From positions 2,604,001 to 2,668,000 of the forward strand of contig NZ_OZ244781.1 of assembly GCF_965219595.1 (NCBI RefSeq): DNA of 64,000 nucleotides. The letters are read 5' to 3'. The notes below the pieces were generated by a model, which was not told where the DNA came from, did no database searches, and saw nothing but the letters and a program-made list of their open reading frames with translations. Position 1 is the first letter of the stretch. Each line of letters opens with the position of its first letter. This DNA is from Poriferisodalis sp022821985. GTDB taxonomy: Bacteria > Actinomycetota > Acidimicrobiia > Acidimicrobiales > Poriferisodalaceae. Both the position numbers and the translations under genes were made by a program. Below, one piece after another: positions 1 to 7,594 of the stretch.

Positions 1-53
1 GAGCCGGTGGAATCGGATCAGCTCTTCTAGTGCCGCGCTGCGGGAGAGATGGC

Positions 54-452
54 TCAGCCGTCCAGCGCGGCGCGGATGGCTTCGGCGGGCCCGCTCAGCT
101 CCTCGGCCGAGGCCATCGGCAGCGGCCGGGCGAAGTTCATGTCGGCCATCGAGTTCACCGGGCACACATGAATGTGGCAGTGAGGCACCTCGAAGCCGGC
201 GACCACCAGCCCGATGCGTTCGGGTCTCAAAGCCTGCATCTGCGCCTGGCCGATGCGTCTGGACACATCGAACAGGTGCGCCTGCAGGTCCGCCGGGACG
301 TCCAGCCAGTGGTCGATCTCGGCGATCGGCACCACCAGCGTGTGACCCGGCGACAGCGGGTTGATGGACAGGAACGCAACGCACCGGTCGTCGCGCCACA
401 CGAACGTCCCGGGCAGCTCGCCCTCGATGATCCGCGTGAAGATCGTGCTCAT
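54..452 (-). CDS. HIT family nucleotide-binding protein
   Basis: A 132-aa histidine-triad protein. Family members hydrolyse or transfer nucleotidyl groups from adenylated substrates in the cytoplasm. The triad HCHIHVC lies near residue 91, preceded by the typical N-terminal segment (IFTRIIEGELP) and the SPGHTLVVP turn, and the length is normal for the family. The ATG at 452 is preceded by TAGGCT with a 6-nt gap, so the mRNA is probably leaderless. It diverges from the phosphatidyltransferase gene, and a HIT gene next to a CDP-alcohol phosphatidyltransferase is a common actinobacterial arrangement. The substrate cannot be inferred. Confidence 0.9.
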   Translation of the reverse strand: MSTIFTRIIEGELPGTFVWRDDRCVAFLSINPLSPGHTLVVPIAEIDHWLDVPADLQAHLFDVSRRIGQAQMQALRPERIGLVVAGFEVPHCHIHVCPVNSMADMNFARPLPMASAEELSGPAEAIRAALDG

Positions 453-458
453 GCGCGC

Positions 459-464
459 AGCCTA
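459..464 (-). promoter_or_regulatory. -10 element of HIT gene
   Basis: TAGGCT on the minus strand ends 6 nt before the ATG at 452, which places the predicted transcription start at the start codon. Confidence 0.5.
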
Positions 465-481
465 AGCCGACGGCATCTCGG

Positions 482-487
482 TACTGT
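482..487 (+). promoter_or_regulatory. -10 element of phosphatidyltransferase gene
   Basis: TACTGT ends 7 nt before the GTG at 495. This spacing favours 495 over the upstream GTG at 486, which overlaps the hexamer. Confidence 0.5.
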
Positions 488-494
488 GAGCCGC

Positions 495-1109
495 GTGAGC
501 GAGGCCTCCGATGCGCCGTCGGTCCCCGACCAAGGGTGGCGGCCGTTCACCGTGCCGAACCTGATCAGTCTGGCTCGTCTGTGCTGCCTGCCGTGGTTCG
601 TGTGGCTGGTATTCGGTGCCGAAGACCGCTGGGCCGCCGCACTGCTGCTCGGCACCCTCGGGGCTACCGACTGGTTCGACGGCTGGGTGGCGCGGCGGTT
701 CAACCAAGTCTCCGAGCTCGGCAAGATCCTGGACCCCACTGCCGATCGGCTGCTGCTGCTGGTCGCGCTCGTCGTGATGATCGTCGACGGCTCGCTGCCG
801 CTGTGGATCGCGATGCTGGCACTGTTCCGGGAGGGAGTGGTCGCCGTGGCGGCGCTGGTGCTGGGGGCACTCGGCGCTCGCAAGATCGACGTGACCTGGT
901 GGGGCAAGACCGGAACGTTTCTCATGATGTTCGCGGTGCCGATGTTCCTCGCTGGAGACAGTCACATCGGCGCAGCGGATGCCTTCCGCATCGCGGCATG
1001 GATCTTCGTGGTGGTAGGCCTGCCGATCCACTACTGGTCGGCGGTGGGCTATATCCCCCAAGCCTTCGATGCGGTGCGTGAGGGGCGCGCAGGGCGCACC
1101 GCTGGCTGA
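495..1109 (+). CDS. pgsA: CDP-alcohol phosphatidyltransferase (PgsA-like)
   Basis: Integral membrane enzyme of about 204 aa that moves a phosphatidyl group from CDP-diacylglycerol to an alcohol acceptor. The family motif DGxxARx8GxxxDxxxD is complete: Asp62-Gly63, Ala66-Arg67, Gly76, Asp80 and Asp84, with an extra Asp59 just before it. Hydrophobic helices follow at roughly residues 84-100, 105-125 and 140-180. Glycerol-3-phosphate is the usual acceptor for this clade (phosphatidylglycerophosphate synthase), but the motif does not fix the acceptor. In mycobacteria pgsA2 (Rv1822) sits near the same gcvH/garA block. The open frame continues upstream, but the leaderless -10 and the domain start favour 495. 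Confidence 0.85.
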   Translation: MSEASDAPSVPDQGWRPFTVPNLISLARLCCLPWFVWLVFGAEDRWAAALLLGTLGATDWFDGWVARRFNQVSELGKILDPTADRLLLLVALVVMIVDGSLPLWIAMLALFREGVVAVAALVLGALGARKIDVTWWGKTGTFLMMFAVPMFLAGDSHIGAADAFRIAAWIFVVVGLPIHYWSAVGYIPQAFDAVREGRAGRTAG

Positions 1110-1183
1110 ACTCATCGCCGCGGCAGCTTACGAGCGGCACATCCCTACAGCGAAGCCGGGTCTGCCGTGTGACAGCTATCCGG

Positions 1184-1189
1184 TAGGTT
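1184..1189 (+). promoter_or_regulatory. -10 element of gcvH
   Basis: TAGGTT ends 7 nt before the gcvH ATG at 1197, fitting a leaderless start. No glycine-riboswitch-like fold was apparent between 1110 and 1196. Confidence 0.55.
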
Positions 1190-1196
1190 CGCGAGC

Positions 1197-1598
1197 ATGG
1201 AGATTCCCGCCGAGCTTCGCTACTCGAGCGATCACGAATGGGTGCGCCCCGCCGATGGCGGGGTGCAGGTGGGCATCACCGATTTCGCACAGGATGCGCT
1301 CGGTGATGTCGTGTATGTGGAGTTGCCCGAGATCGGCGCCGAGGTCACGGCCGACGAGCCGATGTGCGAGATTGAGTCCACCAAGTCGGTATCGGACATC
1401 TTTGCCCCGATCTCGGGCGAGGTGGTCGAAGTGAACGTGACTCTCGAGGATGAGCCGCAATTGGTCAACGAGTCTCCCTACGGCGACGGGTGGATCTGCG
1501 TCATCGCCCCGACCGACGACGTGGCTCAGGCGTCCGCCGAGATGGAGGCACTGCTCGATGCCGATGGCTATGCAGCGTTGATCGCCGAGGACCTCTGA
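1197..1598 (+). CDS. gcvH: Glycine cleavage system H protein
   Basis: A 133-aa lipoyl carrier of the glycine cleavage system. It shuttles the aminomethyl intermediate between P protein (GcvP) and T protein (GcvT). The lipoylation site is Lys63 in EIESTKSVSDIF, and the N-terminal YSSDHEWV and ITDFAQDALGD segments are canonical. Length matches the family. It heads a same-strand block with garA and merR, an order conserved in Mycobacterium (Rv1826-Rv1828), while the partner genes gcvP and gcvT lie about 33 kb away in this window. The separation of gcvH from gcvT/gcvP is normal for actinobacteria. Confidence 0.97.
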   Translation: MEIPAELRYSSDHEWVRPADGGVQVGITDFAQDALGDVVYVELPEIGAEVTADEPMCEIESTKSVSDIFAPISGEVVEVNVTLEDEPQLVNESPYGDGWICVIAPTDDVAQASAEMEALLDADGYAALIAEDL

Positions 1599-1603
1599 TC
1601 ATC

Positions 1604-2056
1604 ATGGCGGTCACCTGCGCCATGTGCGGGAAGTCGAATCCCGACGACGCCCGATTCTGCTCCAGCTGCGGGACACGCTTGGAAGCGCCCCCAGACGCGC
1701 CTACCGAAGTGCTGACGCCAATTCGCGTCACCGAGGTTCCGCCCTACGTCGGCCAAGCAGAGCTTGTGGTCACATCCGGGCACCGATCAGGGACACGATT
1801 CGAGTTGGCCGGTGACAGGGTCACCGTCGGCCGCCACCCCGACAGCGACGTGTTCCTCGACGACATCACCGTGTCACGCCGTCATGTGGTGCTCGAGTTC
1901 GGTCAGGCGGGCCACATCCTCTGCGACGTGGGTTCGCTGAACGGCACCTACATCAACGGCATTCGTACCGACGGCGAGGTGAGGTTGCACAGCGGCGACG
2001 AACTGCAGATCGGCAAGTTCAAGATGCTGTACTTGGTCGCCTCGGTCGGGCTGTGA
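1604..2056 (+). CDS. garA: Zinc-ribbon FHA protein (GarA/OdhI-like)
   Basis: A 150-aa protein with an N-terminal zinc ribbon (Cys5, Cys8, Cys19, Cys22) and a C-terminal forkhead-associated domain of about residues 50-145. FHA hallmarks are VGRHPDSDV at 75-83, SRRHV at 91-95 and SLNGTYING at 111-119. GarA/OdhI proteins bind phosphothreonine and regulate 2-oxoglutarate dehydrogenase and glutamate metabolism. The mycobacterial regulatory ETTS motif is replaced here by a Thr-containing stretch (PTEVLTP, residues 33-39), so kinase control is possible but not shown. I chose the ATG at 1604, 5 nt after gcvH, since the upstream frame overlaps gcvH. The FHA assignment is firm; the garA name rests on synteny. 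Confidence 0.88.
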   Translation: MAVTCAMCGKSNPDDARFCSSCGTRLEAPPDAPTEVLTPIRVTEVPPYVGQAELVVTSGHRSGTRFELAGDRVTVGRHPDSDVFLDDITVSRRHVVLEFGQAGHILCDVGSLNGTYINGIRTDGEVRLHSGDELQIGKFKMLYLVASVGL

Positions 2057-3102
2057 GCGCCCGCGTCGAGCCAGAGCCCACCCCGCCATCGCATCCGCCT
2101 GCCCCCGCCGAACGACTGTCAATCGGCGAGGCGGTTGCGTTGCTGCGGCCCGAGTTCAGTGATCTGACCGATTCCAAGATCCGGTTCCTCGAAGATCGCA
2201 AGCTCATCTCGCCGGCCCGTACGCCGGGGGGCTACCGCAGCTTCGGACGCCACGACATCGAAGTGCTGCGCTGGATCCTCACCCGTCAACGCGATCAATA
2301 CCTGCCGCTCAGCATCATCGGCGAACGCATCGATCGCGGCGAACATCTGGCTGACATCTGGGGCATCGGCGTTGACGAGCTGGGCAAATCCGCGCACACC
2401 GGCACGGCTGCGCCTGGGCTCACCACACCCGACGACAGCGCTGATGATGCCGATCGAGAGCAGACGACGGCCGACACCGCCTTGGACGGCGATGCCGCAC
2501 ATCGGGCCGCTGGCGATCAGGACGCGGCCGACGACGACACTGCCGACCGCGGTGCGGCTGGCCGAGACTCGATCGTGGGCGAAGACAGGCACGCAACGAC
2601 GGCGACCGCCGGCAGCATGGCGCCGCCGTGGTTTGCAGAGGACGACACCCGCACCTACAGCGCAGCCGACCTGAGCGCCGAGACCGGGCTCTCCGTTGAC
2701 GAGATCGCTGAGCTGACCGACTTCGGGTTGCTCGTGCCGCTCGCCGACGACGACGCGACCCGGCTACTGCCGCCACAGCCCGGCGCAACACAACCCGACC
2801 CAGTGCAGGCCTCGTTGGGGCTGGAACCGCCTGAGCCGCGCTACGGCAGCAGTGCGCTGCTCATCGCCCGCATCTCGCGCGAGTTCGCCACCTACGGTTT
2901 GCAAGCCCGCCACCTGCGTGTCATCCGCAATGCCGCGGCGCGAGACGCCTCCATGTTCGAGCAGGGCATCCAACCAATTCTGCATGCCGGCGGAGCGTCG
3001 GCAGAGCTCGACGCGCAGCGGTCCTTGGGCCGTTTGACGGCGCTGTGCGAGCGCCTGCGATCGGTGGTGATGGGGGAGGAGTTGCGCCGTTATCGGCCTT
3101 AG
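2053..3102 (+). CDS. MerR-family regulator (FtsR-like)
   Basis: A 349-aa DNA-binding protein with a MerR-type winged helix at residues 22-90 (IGEAVALL, KIRFLEDRKLI, GYRSF), then an Asp/Ala-rich low-complexity linker of roughly residues 118-195 and a second conserved helical domain at about 205-349. It corresponds by synteny and fold to mycobacterial Rv1828 and corynebacterial FtsR, an activator linked to ftsZ expression. The GTG start at 2053 overlaps the garA stop by 4 nt (GTGA), so translation is probably coupled. The linker is longer and more acidic than I expect for the family. Confidence 0.85.
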   Translation: MSARVEPEPTPPSHPPAPAERLSIGEAVALLRPEFSDLTDSKIRFLEDRKLISPARTPGGYRSFGRHDIEVLRWILTRQRDQYLPLSIIGERIDRGEHLADIWGIGVDELGKSAHTGTAAPGLTTPDDSADDADREQTTADTALDGDAAHRAAGDQDAADDDTADRGAAGRDSIVGEDRHATTATAGSMAPPWFAEDDTRTYSAADLSAETGLSVDEIAELTDFGLLVPLADDDATRLLPPQPGATQPDPVQASLGLEPPEPRYGSSALLIARISREFATYGLQARHLRVIRNAAARDASMFEQGIQPILHAGGASAELDAQRSLGRLTALCERLRSVVMGEELRRYRP

Positions 3103-3141
3103 CCCCAGGTCTCTCCGGCTCGATGCTCGCAAGGGCCGAAG

Positions 3142-3147
3142 TAGTGT
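3142..3147 (+). promoter_or_regulatory. -10 element of bifunctional nuclease gene
   Basis: TAGTGT ends 7 nt before the ATG at 3155 and supports that start rather than the in-frame GTG at 3146. Confidence 0.5.
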
Positions 3148-3154
3148 GCGTGGC

Positions 3155-3679
3155 ATGGTCGAGATGGAGCTTCTTGGCGTGCAGGTCGAGATGCCCTCGC
3201 AGAGCCCGCTCTTGCTGCTGCGTGAGACTGGCGGTTCTCAGCGAGTGCTGCCGGTGGTCATCGATACGCCCGAGGCCCAGGCGATCTACCGCGGCATCGA
3301 GCAGATTCGCGTGCCGAGGCCCCTCACGCACGACTTGATGGCGGCCATCTTGGACGTCCTCGGGGCGACGCTGGTCAAGGTGACAGTCACCGATCTGCGA
3401 GATCGCACGTTCTTCGCCGAGATGGAGGTCACCATCGGCTCGGACACCCACACGATCTCCGCCCGGCCGAGCGACGCCGTCGCGCTGGCCGTGCGGGCCG
3501 ACACCCCCATCTTCGCCAGCGAGTCGGTGCTGGACGAAGCGGGGCAGATCATCGAGCTCCCCGCGGATCCCCCCGACGACGTCGATCCCGACGAGCTCCT
3601 CGACGAGTTCAAGCAATTCTTGGACGACGTGCAGCCCGACGATTTCGGTCCCGCGGCGGAGGCCGGCGACAAAGAGTGA
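3155..3679 (+). CDS. Bifunctional nuclease family protein (DUF151)
   Basis: A 174-aa protein of the DUF151/bifunctional nuclease family, equivalent by position and sequence to mycobacterial Rv1829. Diagnostic blocks are the N-terminal LLGVQVEMPSQSP, RVLPVVIDTPEAQAI, and RPSDAVALAVRADTPIF near residues 106-122. Plant and bacterial homologues have been reported to have nuclease activity, but the physiological role in actinobacteria is unsettled. The C terminus is acidic (PPDDVDPDELLDEF). It lies between the two MerR genes as in mycobacteria. Confidence 0.88.
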   Translation: MVEMELLGVQVEMPSQSPLLLLRETGGSQRVLPVVIDTPEAQAIYRGIEQIRVPRPLTHDLMAAILDVLGATLVKVTVTDLRDRTFFAEMEVTIGSDTHTISARPSDAVALAVRADTPIFASESVLDEAGQIIELPADPPDDVDPDELLDEFKQFLDDVQPDDFGPAAEAGDKE

Positions 3680-3853
3680 ATCGTGGCGGCCTCACCGCCG
3701 CTGCGGCCCGCTCGATGGTTCGACGCTCGTGCAGAGCGGCCTCTTGCGCTGGCGCGACCGGTCCCCGTACGCTTTGTGAAGGTACAGATCACAGCTCGGT
3801 AGTTCGCAGGGTGTGATTTGCCGCGTGTGACCCACGCAGGAGAGGAGACACCG

Positions 3854-4468
3854 ATGGCCGGCCAGCAACCAGCTTCCGACCCTGTGCCGACGACGTCGCA
3901 AGAAGCCGACGTGCCGTCACAGCCTGCCGCCACCTCGGCGAGTGCCGACGTGTCTGCCGAGGCCGCGCCCGAGATGGCAGGCGCGATTGTCGAGGGGTTC
4001 TCCAGCAAGCAGGCAGAGAAGATTGTCGGGATCAGCTATCGCCAGCTCGATCACTGGGCCCGTAAGGGCCTGGTGCAGCCATCGCTCGCACAGGCCGAGG
4101 GCAGCGGCTCTCGGCGCCGTTATTCCTACAACGACCTCGTCGAGTTCAAGATCGCGAAGAAGATGCGCGACCAAGGCATCGACCTGCGCTCGATTGCCCG
4201 AGCGTTCGACTATCTGCGCAACCAGCTCGGCGGAGAGGTTGCCTCGGCGAACATCGTCATCAGCGGCAGCGACGTCTTGTGGGCTGACGACGACCGGGTG
4301 CTCAGCCTGCTGCGCCAGGGTCAGGCGGCGATGCTGACCGTGCTGCCGGTGGCGGGCGTGCGCCGCGAGCTCGATGCCGATGTGGTGAAGCTGCTCCCTG
4401 ACGAGCCCATCGCAGTGCAGCTGAGCCTGGATATCGGCGACGCCTCCGGCAACGACGGGAGCGGCTGA
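3854..4468 (+). CDS. MerR-family regulator (Rv1830-like)
   Basis: A 204-aa regulator. After a disordered Ala/Ser/Pro-rich leader of about 45 residues comes a MerR winged helix (QAEKIVGISYRQLDHWARKG, then GSRRRYSYNDLVEFK), a coiled dimerisation stretch and a C-terminal domain ending in LLPDEPIAVQLSLD. The ATG at 3854 follows a good ribosome binding site (AGGAGAGGAG, 3839-3848), so I prefer it to the in-frame TTG at 3818. The gene order gcvH, garA, merR, DUF151, merR mirrors Rv1826-Rv1830. The 174 bp upstream probably carries its own promoter. Confidence 0.88.
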   Translation: MAGQQPASDPVPTTSQEADVPSQPAATSASADVSAEAAPEMAGAIVEGFSSKQAEKIVGISYRQLDHWARKGLVQPSLAQAEGSGSRRRYSYNDLVEFKIAKKMRDQGIDLRSIARAFDYLRNQLGGEVASANIVISGSDVLWADDDRVLSLLRQGQAAMLTVLPVAGVRRELDADVVKLLPDEPIAVQLSLDIGDASGNDGSG

Positions 4469-4544
4469 TACTGGGCCTGCTGAGGGAACACCGTGCGCGC
4501 CCGGTCTCGTCCAGGCTGGGCCCGACCCGGTCAGCCGGACTCGG

Positions 4545-4970
4545 TCACGTTGGCTCTTCGGACGGCGCGAACTGCAGCGACGCCGAGTTCATGCAGAACC
4601 GGTCGCCGGTCGGTCGGGGACCGTCCGGGAACACGTGACCGAGGTGAGCTCCGCAGGCCTTGCACATGACCTCGGTGCGGATCATGCCGTACGAGCGGTC
4701 GACCTCGGTGTCCACTGCCTCGTCGGAGACCGGCTGGGTGAAGCTGGGCCAGCCGGAGCCGCTCTCGAACTTCGTCTCTGAGTCGAACAGCTCGGCGCCG
4801 CACACGACGCAGTGGTACGCGCCGTTGTCGTGGTTGTCCCAGGTTTCGCCCGTGAACGGGCGCTCGGTCCCTGCCTCTTGAGTGACGTGGTACTGCATCG
4901 GCGTGAGTCGCTCCCGCAGTTCCGACTCGGAGAACGTGACGGCGTGTCCAGTGTCAGATTGCCCAGTCAT
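4545..4970 (-). CDS. msrB: Peptide methionine-R-sulfoxide reductase
   Basis: A 141-aa enzyme that reduces methionine-R-sulfoxide in proteins. The structural zinc cysteines are Cys54/Cys57 (CVVC) and Cys103/Cys106 (CKAC), the GSGWPSF substrate loop is at 71-77, and the catalytic cysteine is Cys126 in RFCMNS. The active-site residue is an ordinary Cys codon, not TGA, although Sec-containing MsrB homologues exist elsewhere. The upstream frame is open, but TACCGT at 4978-4983 with a 7-nt gap supports the ATG at 4970. Confidence 0.97.
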   Translation of the reverse strand: MTGQSDTGHAVTFSESELRERLTPMQYHVTQEAGTERPFTGETWDNHDNGAYHCVVCGAELFDSETKFESGSGWPSFTQPVSDEAVDTEVDRSYGMIRTEVMCKACGAHLGHVFPDGPRPTGDRFCMNSASLQFAPSEEPT

Positions 4971-4977
4971 GGGCACC

Positions 4978-4983
4978 ACGGTA
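4978..4983 (-). promoter_or_regulatory. -10 element of msrB
   Basis: TACCGT (minus strand), 7 nt before the msrB ATG. Confidence 0.45.
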
Positions 4984-5035
4984 GTGACATGGCCAACCCC
5001 GAACAGGTCGCTTGCTGCTGGGGTGGACGGAGCAG

Positions 5036-6106
5036 CTAGGACGATCCGTTGGCGGTTTCGGCATTGACCGCTCGGACGATGTCGATCATCGCCGCCAGCG
5101 TGTCCAACCGGGCTGCGGCGGTGGGCCCTTCGGGCTGCAGGCGCAGAACGTCCACGCCGGCGTTTCGATACGCCCGCACCTGGTCGGTGACCTGCTCGTG
5201 TGTGCCCAAGAAGTTGGTTTCGGTGACGAGACGGTCCGGCACCGCGGCCGCTGCGCCGGCCCGATCGCCGTCGAGCCACAGACGCTGAACGTGGCGGCAT
5301 TCTTCGGTGAAGCCCGCCCGGCGGTAGGCGTCGTTGTAGAAGTTGGTGGTGGCCGATCCCATGGCGCCCAGCGTGAACGCCAACCCCGATCGCCGCGGCT
5401 CGATCAGAGCGTCGAGATCGTCCCCGAACTCGACGGCACCGCCGGCTTGGCAGGCCACCGCTCCGGCAGGACGTCCGGCTGCGTCGGCTCCTTCAAGCAC
5501 CTGGCCCCAGGTGACCTCGGGGTGGCTCGGCACGAAGCAGGTGCCCACCCAGCCGTCGGCAGCCTCGCCGGTGTAGCGCAGCGACTTGGGGCCGAGGGTC
5601 GCGAGCCAGATCTCGATGGCATCGTTCGCCGGCTGAGCCAACCGCAGCGACTTGCCCTGCCCGCCGGGCAGGGGGAGCACATGGTGGCGCCCCTCATAGC
5701 TGATCTTCTCGCCGGCGAAGGCTTGGCGGCAGATCTCGACGGTCTCGCGCAGCCGCCCCAGCGGGTCGCCGAAGCGCACGCCGTGCAGCCCCTCGACCAC
5801 TTGAGGGCCGCTGACGCCGAGCCCCAGGATGAACCGGTCGCCGGTCATGGCGGCCATCGAGAGCGCAGTCATTGCCGTCATCACCGGTGCGCGTGCGGAA
5901 ATCTGCAGGATTCCCGTGCCGAGCTGTACGCGCTCGGTAACAGCAGCGACATAGGCCAGCGTGCTGACGCCGTCCATTCCCCAGGCCTCTGCTGACCAGA
6001 CGATGTCCACTCCGAGGCGTTCCGCCTCCCGCAAGAAGTCGACTTGGGAATCCCAGTCACGCCGCTTGCCTGATGCGGGTCCCCCGAACTGAATCGCTGT
6101 GCGCAC
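5036..6106 (-). CDS. LLM-class F420-dependent oxidoreductase
   Basis: A 356-aa luciferase-like monooxygenase-superfamily protein. The TIM-barrel family is shown by ERVQLGTGILQISARAP near residues 57-73, the MAAMTGDRFILGLGVSGPQV segment, and GPKSLRYTGEAADGWVG near 170-186. In mycobacteria and relatives this subgroup uses coenzyme F420 rather than FMN; that is family knowledge, and the substrate is unknown. The start is the GTG at 6106 with TAGGGT 7 nt upstream. It ends 65 nt before msrB but probably forms a separate unit. Confidence 0.88.
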   Translation of the reverse strand: MRTAIQFGGPASGKRRDWDSQVDFLREAERLGVDIVWSAEAWGMDGVSTLAYVAAVTERVQLGTGILQISARAPVMTAMTALSMAAMTGDRFILGLGVSGPQVVEGLHGVRFGDPLGRLRETVEICRQAFAGEKISYEGRHHVLPLPGGQGKSLRLAQPANDAIEIWLATLGPKSLRYTGEAADGWVGTCFVPSHPEVTWGQVLEGADAAGRPAGAVACQAGGAVEFGDDLDALIEPRRSGLAFTLGAMGSATTNFYNDAYRRAGFTEECRHVQRLWLDGDRAGAAAAVPDRLVTETNFLGTHEQVTDQVRAYRNAGVDVLRLQPEGPTAAARLDTLAAMIDIVRAVNAETANGSS

Positions 6107-6113
6107 GCCCGGA

Positions 6114-6119
6114 ACCCTA
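6114..6119 (-). promoter_or_regulatory. -10 element of LLM oxidoreductase
   Basis: TAGGGT on the minus strand, 7 nt before the GTG start at 6106. Confidence 0.45.
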
Positions 6120-6179
6120 GGGGCTGAGCCCCGGGCCCGAGCAGCCCGTGAGCGGAGCGAACAAGAGCGGGGAAGCCGC

Positions 6180-6575
6180 TCAGGCGGGGTGCAGCGTCAC
6201 CAGCCCGCCGAGCTGGGCGAGGTCCTGCAGGGCCTGGTCATAGAAGAAGCGCGCCGAGCAGGCGTCACGCGCCCATGCCTCCTCGTCTGACGTCGGGTAG
6301 CGCCCGACGGCGCCGATGCTCAGCTCGCCGGTGGAGGCGGAGCTGATGCTCGTGCGATTGCCCACGAGCAGCTCTTCGAGCGCGTCGCTCCGATCGCCCG
6401 GTTCGTCGAACACGAACAGCCGGCCGCCGTCGGTGACGAACGGTGTGACGTAGTAGGTGCGGTCGCCCGCAGGCGTCTCGGTGTCGAGTCGCAGCATGAG
6501 CACGCCGTCAAACGGAGCGAACGGGGCAATGGGCGCTGGCGGCGCATCATCTGCGTCGCTGGTCTCGGAAGCCAC
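6180..6575 (-). CDS. Hypothetical protein, possible split-barrel fold
   Basis: A 131-aa protein of unknown function. After a short Asp/Pro/Ala-rich leader it has alternating beta-like segments (GVLMLRLDTE, RTYYVTPFVTDGGRLFVFD, TSISSASTGELSIGAVGRYP) followed by a helical end. The pattern faintly resembles F420-binding split-barrel (deazaflavin-dependent) proteins, but I see no diagnostic motif. The open frame begins with a GTG at 6608; the GTG at 6575 is preferred because TACGCT lies exactly 7 nt before it. It sits just upstream of the F420-type oxidoreductase on the same strand. Confidence 0.6.
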   Translation of the reverse strand: MASETSDADDAPPAPIAPFAPFDGVLMLRLDTETPAGDRTYYVTPFVTDGGRLFVFDEPGDRSDALEELLVGNRTSISSASTGELSIGAVGRYPTSDEEAWARDACSARFFYDQALQDLAQLGGLVTLHPA

Positions 6576-6582
6576 GGCCGGC

Positions 6583-6588
6583 AGCGTA
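6583..6588 (-). promoter_or_regulatory. -10 element of hypothetical gene
   Basis: TACGCT on the minus strand, 7 nt before the GTG at 6575; decides the start. Confidence 0.4.
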
Positions 6589-6666
6589 CCGAGCGGCCGA
6601 GTTTTCACTAGGTTCGGCGTGCGACCCGCCTTGGGGCGGATCGACTCACGCAGGGAGTGATGAGCA

Positions 6667-7527
6667 ATGTCAAGCGAGCAAGCCGGCTACTTGGATACCG
6701 AGAATTTCGGGTTCGAGCAGGCGTTGGGATCAGACGGAGTGCTGACCGTGACGTTCAACCGTCCCGAGTCGATGAACGCTTCGAACCACTCGATGAAACG
6801 CGACCTCATCGAGCTGATCACCCAGGTCCAGATGGACGACGCTGTGCGGGTTGTGGTGTTCACCGGACAGGGGCGTGCATTCTGGGCCGGCGACGATCTC
6901 GGCGGCTACGAAGCCGAGCGTCCTTCATCGATGCCGGAGATCTTCGGAGGTCATCACAACGCTGCAGGCACCTACAACAGCCTGCGGACGATCTCCCAGG
7001 CCGTGAACACGGCCGTGCGCCGTCTGGACAAGCTGACGGTCGCGGCCATCAACGGTTTCGCCATCCAGACGGGTTTCAGCTTCGCCTTGGCCTGCGATTT
7101 CCGGATCGCGGCCCGATCAGCTCGCATGGGATCGGCAACGCTTCGATTCGGCCTGCTGCCCGACGAGGGCGGCCAGTGGCTGCTGGTGCAGCATCTCGGC
7201 GTCGCCAGGGCGACCGATTTCATGATGCGCAAGCGGATCGTGGACGCCGACACCGCACACGAGCTCGGGCTGGTGCACGAGGTGGTCGACGACGAGCAGC
7301 TGCCCGCCGCAGCAGCCGAACTCGCAGCCGAGCTGGCTGAGGGCCCGCAGGTGGCCATGCGCATGCTCAAGCGGTCGATCCTGCTGGCTGCGGAGATGAC
7401 CTGGGAACAGTCCCTCGACGAGATCGCCTCCAAGACGGCGATCACCGATCACTTGCCCGACGCTGCCGAGGGCGTGTCGGCCTTCCTGTCCAAGCGGCAG
7501 CCCGAGTTCAACGACTGGCTTCGCTGA
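6667..7527 (+). CDS. Enoyl-CoA hydratase/isomerase family protein
   Basis: A 286-aa crotonase-fold protein acting on acyl-CoA thioesters. The first oxyanion-hole segment reads GRAFWAGDDLGG (near residues 70-81), where FCAGxDL is usual. The second reads AINGFAIQTGFSFALACDFRIA (near 123-144), so the common GG is TG. An acidic residue is in the active-site loop LLPDEGGQ. The C-terminal region has the trimerisation helices. A ribosome binding site (AGGGAG) lies about 10 nt upstream. The departures from consensus in both oxyanion segments make the exact reaction (hydratase, isomerase or other) uncertain. Confidence 0.88.
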   Translation: MSSEQAGYLDTENFGFEQALGSDGVLTVTFNRPESMNASNHSMKRDLIELITQVQMDDAVRVVVFTGQGRAFWAGDDLGGYEAERPSSMPEIFGGHHNAAGTYNSLRTISQAVNTAVRRLDKLTVAAINGFAIQTGFSFALACDFRIAARSARMGSATLRFGLLPDEGGQWLLVQHLGVARATDFMMRKRIVDADTAHELGLVHEVVDDEQLPAAAAELAAELAEGPQVAMRMLKRSILLAAEMTWEQSLDEIASKTAITDHLPDAAEGVSAFLSKRQPEFNDWLR

Positions 7528-7594
7528 GGCGCGCCGCGGTGCTCTGAGCGGGCGGCACTGACGGGCGCCGCAAGGCCGCTGGCATACTTCCGTC

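Noticed and set aside
1..53. Gene at the left window edge
   Set aside because: Too short to assign; nothing recognisable.
4545..4970. Sec form of MsrB
   Set aside because: The catalytic residue is encoded by a Cys codon.
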